Of a stretch of DNA of 59,330 bases, positions 34,095 to 41,369 are shown piece after piece. Source of the DNA: an uncultured Alphaproteobacteria bacterium (GTDB taxonomy: Bacteria > Pseudomonadota > Alphaproteobacteria > Rhizobiales > Ancalomicrobiaceae); the NCBI GenBank assembly GCA_937892955.1, contig CALBKH010000105.1, positions 1-59,330 on the forward strand, read 5' to 3'. The translations under genes were made by a program, and so were the position numbers. Within the stretch, counting starts at the first letter, position 1. Every line of letters begins with the position of its first letter. The notes under the pieces were generated by a model, which was not told the DNA's origin, searched no databases, and worked only from the letters and a program-made list of their open reading frames with translations.

Positions 34095-35165
34095 ATGAGC
34101 GTCACGACGCAGGAGACGGCACAGCCGTGGCCGATGAATGCCTGGTATGCGGCGGCCTGGGATCACGAGGTGAAGCACAAGCTGATGCCACGGACGATCT
34201 GCGGCAAGAAGGTCGTGCTCTACCGCCGCACCGACGGGCGCGTGGCGGCGCTCGAGGACGCCTGCTGGCATCGCCTGTTGCCGCTCTCGATGGGCCGGCT
34301 CGACGGTGACGAGGTGGTGTGCGGTTATCACGGCCTCGTCTTCGACACATCCGGCCGCTGCACCCACATGCCGTCGCAGGACACGATCAATCCGTCGGCC
34401 TGCGTGCGCACCTATCCGGTCGCCGAGAAGCATCGCTTCATCTGGCTGTGGATGGGCGATCCGGCGCTGGCCGATCCGGCCAAGGTGCCGGACCTGCACT
34501 GGAACCACGATCCCGAATGGGCCGGCGACGGCAAGCTGATCGAGGTCGCCTGCGACTACCGGCTGGTGCTCGACAATCTGATGGATCTCACCCACGAGAC
34601 CTTCGTCCATTCCTCGTCGATCGGTGACCGCAACGTCGCCGAAGCGCCTTTCGAGGTGACCCACGGCGACAGGACCGTCACCGTCACCCGCTGGATGGAA
34701 GGCATCCTGCCGCCGCCGCTGTGGGCGGCGCAGTACGGCCGGCCGGGACCGGTCGACCGCTGGCAGATCATCCGCTTCGAAGCGCCCTGCACCATCGCCA
34801 TCGACGTCGGCGTGGCGGAAGCCGGGACCGGCGCCAAGCAGGGCGACCGCTCCAAGGGGGTCAACGGCATGGTGCTCAACACCATCACGCCGTCGACGGA
34901 GAAGACCTGCCTCTATTTCTGGGCCTTCGCCCGCAACTACGACATCCTCAACCAGAAGCGCACCACCGACCTGCGCGAGGGTGTCTCCGGCGTCTTCCGC
35001 GAGGACGAGGCGATCCTCGAGGCGCAGCAGCGGGCGATGGACGAGCACCCGGAAAAGGTGTTCTTCAATCTCAACATCGACGCCGGTTCGATGTGGGCGC
35101 GCCGGCTGATCGACCGTATGGTCGCCGCCGAACGTCCCGGCCCGCGGGCCGTGGCGGCGGAATGA
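34095..35165 (+). CDS. vanA: vanillate O-demethylase oxygenase subunit (Rieske)
   Basis: This 356-residue Rieske non-heme iron oxygenase has its [2Fe-2S] ligands in ACWHR (Cys57, His59) and CGYHG (Cys76, His79). The mononuclear iron site is in DNLMDLTHETFVHSSSIG with two His and an upstream Asp. With a VanB-type reductase it demethylates vanillate to protocatechuate, releasing formaldehyde and consuming O2 and NADH. The ATG at 34095 follows GAGAGGGAGGG. It is the first gene of vanA-vanR-vanB. The exact methoxyaromatic substrate cannot be read from sequence; vanillate is the best-supported candidate in this family. Confidence 0.88.
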   Translation: MSVTTQETAQPWPMNAWYAAAWDHEVKHKLMPRTICGKKVVLYRRTDGRVAALEDACWHRLLPLSMGRLDGDEVVCGYHGLVFDTSGRCTHMPSQDTINPSACVRTYPVAEKHRFIWLWMGDPALADPAKVPDLHWNHDPEWAGDGKLIEVACDYRLVLDNLMDLTHETFVHSSSIGDRNVAEAPFEVTHGDRTVTVTRWMEGILPPPLWAAQYGRPGPVDRWQIIRFEAPCTIAIDVGVAEAGTGAKQGDRSKGVNGMVLNTITPSTEKTCLYFWAFARNYDILNQKRTTDLREGVSGVFREDEAILEAQQRAMDEHPEKVFFNLNIDAGSMWARRLIDRMVAAERPGPRAVAAE

Positions 35166-35184
35166 CGAAGCCGGGAGAGAGCGC

Positions 35185-35931
35185 ATGAGCCGGGAGGCGG
35201 AAGGATCGCAGACCCGCAAGGCGGAACTGGCGCTGCGGCAGGCGATCGTCGAGGGTGAGTTCCGTGCCGGCGAGCGCCTGTCGGAACTGACGCTGACCGA
35301 GCGGTTCGGCGTGTCGCGCACCCCGGTGCGTGCCGCGCTGGCCCGTGCCGAGGCGGAGGGGCTGATCGAGACGCTGCCGAGCGGCGGCTACGTGGTGCGC
35401 GCCTTCTCCGAGGCCGACCTCACCGACGCCATCGACCTGCGCGGCCTGCTCGAGGGCTTCGCCGCGCGGCGTGCCGCCGAACGGGGGCCGAGCCGCGGCG
35501 AACTCGCCGAGGCGAAGTTGATCCTCGCCGGCATCGACAAGCTGCTCCTGAAGCCGGAGATGAGCGCCGAGGACTTCGACACCTACGTCGACCTCAACGC
35601 CCGTTTCCACCGCGCCTTGTGGGATCTCGCCCAGAGCCCGACCATCTTCCGCGAGGTCGAGCGGGTGGCGTCCCTGCCCTTCGCCTCGCCCTCGGGCTTC
35701 GTGCGGTTGCAGGCGCATCTGCCGGAGGCGCGCGCCGTGGTGATGCTGGCGCAGGATCACCACGCCTCGGTGATCGAGGCGATCGAGGCGCGCGAGGGGG
35801 CGCGGGCGGAAGCCTTGATGCGCGAACACGCCCGTCTCGCCCGGCGCAATCTGCAGGCGGCGCTGGCCGATCGCGGACGTCTCGACGAATTGCCCGGCGG
35901 CCCGCTGATCCGCCACGCCGCCAGTCTCTGA
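35185..35931 (+). CDS. vanR: GntR/FCD family transcriptional regulator, VanR-like
   Basis: This 248-residue regulator has an N-terminal winged helix of the GntR type (LSELTLTERFGVSRTPVRAA, residues about 32-55). An FCD all-helical ligand domain follows, with the usual metal-binding His and Asp residues (VDLNARFHRALWDLAQSP and HHASVIEAIEAREG). VanR proteins of this kind repress vanAB until vanillate binds. It sits between vanA and vanB, so it is autoregulated with them. I infer that it recognises the GTATAC palindromes found before vanA and before the neighbouring corrinoid operon. Confidence 0.85.
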   Translation: MSREAEGSQTRKAELALRQAIVEGEFRAGERLSELTLTERFGVSRTPVRAALARAEAEGLIETLPSGGYVVRAFSEADLTDAIDLRGLLEGFAARRAAERGPSRGELAEAKLILAGIDKLLLKPEMSAEDFDTYVDLNARFHRALWDLAQSPTIFREVERVASLPFASPSGFVRLQAHLPEARAVVMLAQDHHASVIEAIEAREGARAEALMREHARLARRNLQAALADRGRLDELPGGPLIRHAASL

Positions 35932-35984
35932 TCCATCGAAAACAAGGGCGGCCCCGCGCCGCCCACATCCGGGAGGAATTCACG

Positions 35985-36962
35985 ATGCGCACCCTCAGCG
36001 GGCGCGCGGCCACCGTCGTCGCGTCCAGAATCATCGCCACCGACATCACCCAGATCGATCTTGCGCCGGCCGACGGCGAGACCGGTTTCGTCTCGGGCGC
36101 CCACATCGACGTCGAGGTGACGATCGACGGACGGCGCGAGACGCGCAGCTACAGCCTGATCCCGGCGCCGGCCGGCTGCTGGCGCATCGCGGTCAAGCGC
36201 GAGGCGGCGAGCCGCGGCGGCTCGGCGGCGATGTCGCGGCTCGCCCCCGGCGATCGACTGGTGATCGCCGGGCCGAGCAACGACTTCCCGGCCCATTTCG
36301 ACGGCCGCGAAAAACTGCTCGTCGCCGGCGGCATCGGCATCACGCCGATGATCTCCCACGCCCGGGCCTGCGCGGCGCGCGGCGAACCCTTCCGCCTCGT
36401 CTACGCCGGACGGTCGCGGACCGGCATGGCCTATGTCGAAGAGCTCGCCGCCGAATTCGGCGATCGGTTGGAGCTGCGCATCTCCGAGGAGGGGACGCGG
36501 ATCGATCCGGCGGCCGAGGTCGAGCGGCTGGCGGAGGGTGGAGCGCTGTGGTTCTGCGGGCCGCATCGCCTCCTCGACGGTCTGCGCCACGCCTGGAAGG
36601 CGTCCGGGCGGTCGTGGCTCGACTTCCGCTTCGAGAACTTCGGCGGCCATTCCGACGCCGGCACGGCGAGCTTCACCGTCGCGGTGCCGCGTCACGGGCT
36701 GGAGATCACCGTGCCGGCCGACAAGTCGATGCTGGAAGCGATGGAGGGCGCCGGGCTCGACCTGATGTCGTTCTGCCTGCGCGGCGAATGCGGGCTCTGC
36801 GCCCTTCCGGTCGTCGCGGTCGAGGGCGGGTCGATCGTCCACGCCGACGTCTTCCTCTCGGACGCCGAAAAGGCGGAGGGCCACCACATCTGTCCCTGCG
36901 TGTCGCGCCTCGACGGCGGCCGCATCACCGTCGACACGAACTATCGGCCGGACGAGATCTGA
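35985..36962 (+). CDS. vanB: vanillate O-demethylase reductase subunit
   Basis: This 325-residue oxidoreductase has an FMN/NAD module at the N-terminus (TRSYSLIPAP for flavin; LLVAGGIGITPMISHARACA for NAD). A plant-type [2Fe-2S] ferredoxin domain closes the protein (FCLRGECGLCALPV plus a final Cys in HHICPCVSR). This class IA reductase layout is that of VanB. It feeds electrons to VanA. The ATG follows GGGAGGAATTCAC. It is separated from vanR by 53 bp and followed by a strong hairpin. Confidence 0.9.
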   Translation: MRTLSGRAATVVASRIIATDITQIDLAPADGETGFVSGAHIDVEVTIDGRRETRSYSLIPAPAGCWRIAVKREAASRGGSAAMSRLAPGDRLVIAGPSNDFPAHFDGREKLLVAGGIGITPMISHARACAARGEPFRLVYAGRSRTGMAYVEELAAEFGDRLELRISEEGTRIDPAAEVERLAEGGALWFCGPHRLLDGLRHAWKASGRSWLDFRFENFGGHSDAGTASFTVAVPRHGLEITVPADKSMLEAMEGAGLDLMSFCLRGECGLCALPVVAVEGGSIVHADVFLSDAEKAEGHHICPCVSRLDGGRITVDTNYRPDEI

Positions 36963-36987
36963 GATCGCCGGGCATTCCGGATCGACG

Positions 36988-37020
36988 ACGGCGGCGACCT
37001 CACCCGAGGCGCCGCCGTTT
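36988..37020 (+). terminator. terminator of the van operon
   Basis: ACGGCGGCG at 36988-36996 pairs with CGCCGCCGT at 37010-37018, extended by CCT/AGG around a six-base loop with one bulged A, then TTT. It begins 25 bp after the vanB stop and separates the two operons. Confidence 0.65.
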
Positions 37021-37041
37021 CCGTCGAACCCTCTCCCTGGG

Positions 37042-37075
37042 GCAATTCTGTATACTGATATCGAATGCAGTATAC
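37042..37075. promoter_or_regulatory. paired GTATAC operators 3 and 4
   Basis: Two GTATAC cores at 37050-37055 and 37070-37075 are exactly 20 bp apart, two helical turns, so dimers would bind the same DNA face. The first lies in GCAATTCTGTATAC, identical over 14 bp to the vanA operator region. They are about 240 bp upstream of the MetV-MetF gene. Confidence 0.6.
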
Positions 37076-37232
37076 CGAGATCCGCGGCGTCGGTGACGCG
37101 CCCGACCGTCGGGATCCGCGACCTCGGGCCGGAAAAGGTGGTAAAATCGGCGGTTTTTGCGAACTTTTCGCAACAATTGTCTGGGTTGCTCCCATTTTCA
37201 TACGTAGAACCCGCTAGACCCCCAACCAGCAC

Positions 37233-37273
37233 TTGATCGCCTTCGCCAGCTGATCGTATTCTCTCTGTATACA
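37233..37273 (+). promoter_or_regulatory. putative promoter and GTATAC operator 5 of the corrinoid operon
   Basis: TTGATC (37233-37238) and TATTCT (37257-37262), 18 bp apart, could be -35 and -10 elements. The perfect palindrome TGTATACA follows at 37266-37273, just where transcription would begin, the same arrangement as at vanA. The start codon is 40 bp further on. No cobalamin riboswitch was seen in this leader. Confidence 0.5.
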
Positions 37274-37313
37274 TAAGAGAGGGTCATCGGACCCCGGTGG
37301 AGAGAAACGGGCC

Positions 37314-38726
37314 ATGCGGACGGCGAGACGCTGGAGTGTGCGGCATGCGGCGGGGCTGAAGGCGGTCTACGACGCCTGCAGCGCGATCGCGCCGATGCTC
37401 GCCCGGCCCCTGCGCCTCCTCGGTCGCGACCGCGCCGAGACCCTGCTCACCCCGGTCGAACGTCTCGCCAAGGGCACCTTCTTCGACTGCCGGATGTGCG
37501 GCAGCTGCGTGCTGTCGAAGACCGGCATGGCGTGCCCCACCAACTGCGGCAAGGAGATGCGCAACGGTCCGTGCGGCGGCGTACGTTCCGACGAGACCTG
37601 CGAGGTCGATCCGACCATGCGCTGCGTGTGGATCGAGGCGGGCGAGGGACGGGCGCGGATCGGCTCCGGCGCCGGCGCCGGCGCCGGCGAGATCCTGCCG
37701 CCGATCGATCGGCGGCGCGAGGGGCGGTCGACCTGGATCCGGGTGATCGAGGGCGAGAAGGAACAGGTCACGCCGATCGGCGCGGCGGGGCCGAGGGACC
37801 ACGAGCGGGTGATCCACTCGTTCGAGACGGCCTGCGCCTCGGGCGGCTTCGTCACCACCGTCGAGATCGCGCCGCCGGACTCGGCCGACCCGGCGACCCT
37901 GCTCGCCCGCGCCGAGCGCTTCCGCGGCTTGGTCGACGCGATCAACATCACCGACGGCGCCGGCGGCAACTGCCACATGTCGAGCGCCGCGGCGGCGGCC
38001 ATTCTCGCCGCGAACGGCCACGTGCCGGTCTGCCAGATCGCCGGGCGCGACCGCAACCGCATCGCGGTTCAGGGCGACATGCTCGGCGCGGCGGCGCTCG
38101 GGGTGCGCAACATCCTGTGCATCACCGGCGACGACGTCGGCCAGGGCGATCACCCCGACGCCAAGCGGGTGTTCGATCTCGACAGCATCGGCCTCCTCAC
38201 CGTCGCCCGACGGATGCGCGACGACGGCGTCTTCGCTTCGGGGCGCAAGCTCGAGGTGGCCCCGGATCTCTTCCTCGGGGCGACGGCCAATCCGTTCGTG
38301 CCGCCGTTCGAGGACCGCATCGACAATCTCGCCGCCAAGATCGCCGCCGGAGCGCAGTTCATCCAGACCCAGTTCTGTTTCGACGTCGCCCGGTTCGAGC
38401 GCTTCATGGCGCGCGTCCGTGATCGTGGGCTCGAGCGGCGGGCCGCGATCATCGTCGGCGTCGGCACGTTGTCGACCGCCAAGGCGCTCACCTGGATGGC
38501 GCATCACGTGCCGGGGGTCCACATCCCCGCCGAGGTCATCGCCCGCATCGCGGCGGCGAAGGACCAGCGGGCCGAGGGGCTCGAGGTTCTGGTGGAGACC
38601 ATCGCGGCAGTGCGGGCGATCCCCGGCGTCGCCGGCGTCCATCTGATGGGACATCGCAACGAAGACGTGCTCGCCGAGGCGATCCGGCGGTCGGGGCTCG
38701 CGCGCTCCGCCGCCCGTTCGGCGTGA
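37314..38726 (+). CDS. metF: fused MetV-MetF-type methylenetetrahydrofolate reductase
   Basis: This 470-residue protein joins two modules. Residues 59-107 hold a cysteine-rich MetV-like region (CRMCGSC at 59-65, CPTNC at 74-78, then NGPCGGVR and TCEVDPTMRCVW). Residues from about 175 on form a MetF TIM barrel (TTVEIAPP, CITGDD, ANPFVPP, IQTQFCFDV). In acetogens MetV and MetF are separate partners in methyl-THF/methylene-THF interconversion; here they appear to be one chain. In this operon it would oxidise methyl-THF made from demethylated substrates to methylene-THF. The ATG follows GGTGGAGAGAAAC. It is the first of eight co-directional genes. Confidence 0.85.
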   Translation: MRTARRWSVRHAAGLKAVYDACSAIAPMLARPLRLLGRDRAETLLTPVERLAKGTFFDCRMCGSCVLSKTGMACPTNCGKEMRNGPCGGVRSDETCEVDPTMRCVWIEAGEGRARIGSGAGAGAGEILPPIDRRREGRSTWIRVIEGEKEQVTPIGAAGPRDHERVIHSFETACASGGFVTTVEIAPPDSADPATLLARAERFRGLVDAINITDGAGGNCHMSSAAAAAILAANGHVPVCQIAGRDRNRIAVQGDMLGAAALGVRNILCITGDDVGQGDHPDAKRVFDLDSIGLLTVARRMRDDGVFASGRKLEVAPDLFLGATANPFVPPFEDRIDNLAAKIAAGAQFIQTQFCFDVARFERFMARVRDRGLERRAAIIVGVGTLSTAKALTWMAHHVPGVHIPAEVIARIAAAKDQRAEGLEVLVETIAAVRAIPGVAGVHLMGHRNEDVLAEAIRRSGLARSAARSA

Positions 38727-38748
38727 GGGAACGACAGAGGAGACGGTC

Positions 38749-39408
38749 ATGGAGATGAATGCGCAGGAAGAGGCTCTGGTCAAACACCTCGCCGACATGG
38801 AAGAGGACGAGGCGCTGGAGATCGCCAAGCGGATGCTGCTCGAAGAGGGCGCCGATCCCTTGCGCGTGCTGGAGCTCTGCCGCACCGCCATGGACGTGGT
38901 CGGCAAGCGCTTCGAGGAGGGCGAGTACTTCCTGCCCGAGCTGGTGCTCGCCGGCGAGATGCTCGACACCATCGGCGCCATCGCCAAGCCGCTGATCAAG
39001 CAGGAGGAGGGCGGCGCCGCGAAGAAGCTCGGCAAGGTGCTGATCGGCACCGTGCACGGCGACCTGCACGACATCGGCAAGAACATCGTCACCTTCATGC
39101 TCGACATCAACGGCTTCGAGGTTAAGGACATCGGCGTCGACGTCCCCGTCGCCACCTTCATCGACGAGATCAAGGCCTACGAGCCGGATGTCGTCGGCCT
39201 CTCCGGCTTCCTCACCCTCGCCTTCGACTCGATGAAGGAGACGATCGCCGCCTTCGACGCGGCGGGGATGCGCAACGACTTCAAGATCATGATCGGCGGC
39301 GGCCAGATCGACGAGACGGTCCGCGCCTATACCGGCGCCGACGCCTTCGGCGTCAACGCCGTCGAGGCGGTGGCGCTGTGCAAGAGCTGGACGGGAGCGG
39401 CGGCATGA
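38749..39408 (+). CDS. methyltransferase corrinoid protein
   Basis: This 219-residue protein has an N-terminal helical cap (MLLEEGADPLRVLELCRTAM) and a C-terminal Rossmann cobalamin-binding domain. The base-off signature is DLHDIG, with His107 as the predicted lower cobalt ligand, followed by GLSGFLTLAFDSM and IGGGQI. Such proteins carry the methyl group between methyltransferases I and II. The start follows AGAGGAGAC; the second ATG at 38755 is a weaker alternative. Its stop overlaps the start of the UroD-fold methyltransferase (ATGA), implying a stoichiometric partnership. Confidence 0.92.
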   Translation: MEMNAQEEALVKHLADMEEDEALEIAKRMLLEEGADPLRVLELCRTAMDVVGKRFEEGEYFLPELVLAGEMLDTIGAIAKPLIKQEEGGAAKKLGKVLIGTVHGDLHDIGKNIVTFMLDINGFEVKDIGVDVPVATFIDEIKAYEPDVVGLSGFLTLAFDSMKETIAAFDAAGMRNDFKIMIGGGQIDETVRAYTGADAFGVNAVEAVALCKSWTGAAA

Positions 39409-40670
39409 CCATCCACGATCTTCCCCAGGGCGAGACCAAACTCGCCTACGACGCCCGCCGCCAGCGCATCCTCGACTGCATCGCGCTGAAGCAGCCGGAC
39501 CGTATGCCGGTCGCCCTCTACGGCACCTTCTGGCTGGCGAAATACGGCGGCATCACCTGCAAGGAGCTGATGTACGACTACGAGAAGACCGCCGCGGTCG
39601 CGGCGCGCGCCGTCGAAGAGTTCGAGCCGGACGCCATCGCCCCCTTCGTCCAGGTGACGGCGGCGGGCAAGTCGCTGGAAGCCATCGGCTTCAAGCAGTT
39701 GCAGTGGCCGGGCCACGGCGTCGGCGACAACCAGCCGTTCCAGTATCTCGATCGCGAGTACATGAAGGCGGACGAGTACGACGACTTCCTGTTCGATCCG
39801 ACCGGCTACTACCTGCGCACCTACCTGCCGCGCGTCGCCTCGGCCTTCGAGGGCTTCGAGGATCTGCCGATCTTCCCGGGCCTGCACTATTTCCGTCTCG
39901 TCGCCGGCATCCGGCCCTTCGCCAAGCCGAGCGTGCGCGCCGCGCTGGAGAAGGTGATCGCGGCGGCCGAGGAGGTCGACCGCTTCGTCGGCCATTCGAT
40001 CGCCTTCAACGAAGACATGGCACGCAAGGGCTACCCGCTGATCAACGGCGCCATCGCAGTGTCGCCTTACGACTTCATCGCCGATTATTTCCGTGGCGCC
40101 ACGGGGATGATGAAGGACCTCTTCCGCCACAAGGACAAGCTGCTGGCGCTCCTCGACAAGGCGTCGGAGTTCCTGACCCGCCAGACCATCGCCACGGCGA
40201 AGCTCTCGGGCCAGGAGATCGTCATGATCCCGATCCATTGGGCGCCGGACGCCTTCATGTCGGGCAAGCAGTTCGAGACCTTCTGGTGGCCGCCCTTCCG
40301 CAAGATGATGATGGGGATGATCGAGGCCGGCCTCGTCCCCATGCCGCTGTGGGAGGCGGACTGCACCAAGCGGCTGGAGATCATCCGCGACATCCCCGCC
40401 GGCAAGTGCATCTACTGGTTCGAGCGCACCGACATGGTCAAGGCCTTCGAGGTGCTCGGCGACGTGGTGGCGCTGCGCGGCAACCTGTCGCCGTCGCTGA
40501 TGACCACCGGCAAGCCGGAGGAAGTCGACGCTGCGGTCAAGCATCTCGTCGACAACGTCTGGGCCAAGGGCGGCAAGCTGATCCTCGACGGGGCCTTCGG
40601 GCTCCCCGACGAGACGCCGATCGAGAACGTGCGCGCCATGTTCGACGCGGCGCGGCGCTACGCCGGCTGA
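39405..40670 (+). CDS. UroD-fold corrinoid methyltransferase (methyltransferase I, O-demethylase type)
   Basis: This 421-residue protein belongs to the uroporphyrinogen decarboxylase superfamily. It has the N-terminal RQRILDCIALKQPDRMPVAL and a C-terminal LVDNVWAKGGKLILDGAFGL typical of the methyltransferase branch rather than HemE. Zinc-binding residues are not in the H-x-C form of MtaA, so the substrate class is open. Overlap with the corrinoid protein gene and the presence of a reactivator and a methyl-THF methyltransferase make it the likely enzyme that strips a methyl group from the substrate. A methoxylated aromatic is my first guess because of the linked vanAB operon. Confidence 0.82.
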   Translation: MTIHDLPQGETKLAYDARRQRILDCIALKQPDRMPVALYGTFWLAKYGGITCKELMYDYEKTAAVAARAVEEFEPDAIAPFVQVTAAGKSLEAIGFKQLQWPGHGVGDNQPFQYLDREYMKADEYDDFLFDPTGYYLRTYLPRVASAFEGFEDLPIFPGLHYFRLVAGIRPFAKPSVRAALEKVIAAAEEVDRFVGHSIAFNEDMARKGYPLINGAIAVSPYDFIADYFRGATGMMKDLFRHKDKLLALLDKASEFLTRQTIATAKLSGQEIVMIPIHWAPDAFMSGKQFETFWWPPFRKMMMGMIEAGLVPMPLWEADCTKRLEIIRDIPAGKCIYWFERTDMVKAFEVLGDVVALRGNLSPSLMTTGKPEEVDAAVKHLVDNVWAKGGKLILDGAFGLPDETPIENVRAMFDAARRYAG

Positions 40671-40681
40671 CGGAGGGCGTG

Positions 40682-41359
40682 ATGAGCCGAGTGCGGACCC
40701 TCGACGTGTTGGAACCGATCGTCGCCTCGCTGGTGACGACCGGTTCCGTCACCGCGCGATTCCGCACCCAGGCGATCGATCTCGTCCGCGCCGAAGGGCT
40801 CGGGCGGGCGCGCATCGTCCACCGCATCGTCGACCTCGACGCCATCGACGGCGACATCCTCGTCGCCGGGGGCGAGCGCTTCCAGGCGCCGCGGATGTTG
40901 CCGGAGAGCGGCGAACTCACCGCGCTGGCCTTCGCCGCGGCGACGCTCGGGCCGGATGTTCCGGCGCGGATCTCCGCCCTCTTCGCCGAGCGGCGCATGT
41001 CGCTCGCCATCGCCCTCGACGAGATCGCCAACCGCATGCTGCTCGAGGCGAGCCGGCGGCTGCAGGACATGGTGATGGCGGCGGTGAAACGCGCCGGCCT
41101 GACCATGGCGGGCGAGCTTCGACCGGGCGATCCGGGGCTGGCGCTCGCGGCGCAGCCGGCGGTGCTGCGCCTCGCCGGGGCGGCGGCGATGGGGCTTTCG
41201 ACCACCGGCTCGCTGGCGCTCCATCCGGCCAAGTCGACGACAGTCGTCTACGGCGTCGGGCACGACCTGCCCGCCGTCACCTGGTCGCAGTGCGACGACT
41301 GCCGGTCCCGGCCGACCTGCCGGGTGGCGCGCGAAGCCGCCGCCGCGGTGACGGCGTGA
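40682..41359 (+). CDS. MetH-activation-like protein of corrinoid operon
   Basis: This 225-residue protein has a helical N-terminal half and a middle region LALDEIANRMLLEASRRLQDM. Next comes the SLHP-like block STTGSLALHPAKSTTVVYGV, reminiscent of the methionine synthase activation domain, and a C-terminal cysteine cluster CDDCRSRPTC. Small proteins of this kind occur in corrinoid methyltransferase operons and are often labelled vitamin B12-dependent methionine synthase activation proteins. The C-terminal Cys pattern could bind a metal or an iron-sulfur cluster. Its function is not established; helping cobalamin reduction is an inference from context. Confidence 0.6.
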   Translation: MSRVRTLDVLEPIVASLVTTGSVTARFRTQAIDLVRAEGLGRARIVHRIVDLDAIDGDILVAGGERFQAPRMLPESGELTALAFAAATLGPDVPARISALFAERRMSLAIALDEIANRMLLEASRRLQDMVMAAVKRAGLTMAGELRPGDPGLALAAQPAVLRLAGAAAMGLSTTGSLALHPAKSTTVVYGVGHDLPAVTWSQCDDCRSRPTCRVAREAAAAVTA

Positions 41360-41369
41360 GGGAGCGGAC

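Noticed and set aside
37021..37313. Cobalamin riboswitch in the leader of the corrinoid operon
   Set aside because: No B12-box-like sequence or suitable pairing pattern was seen; the leader instead contains GTATAC operators.
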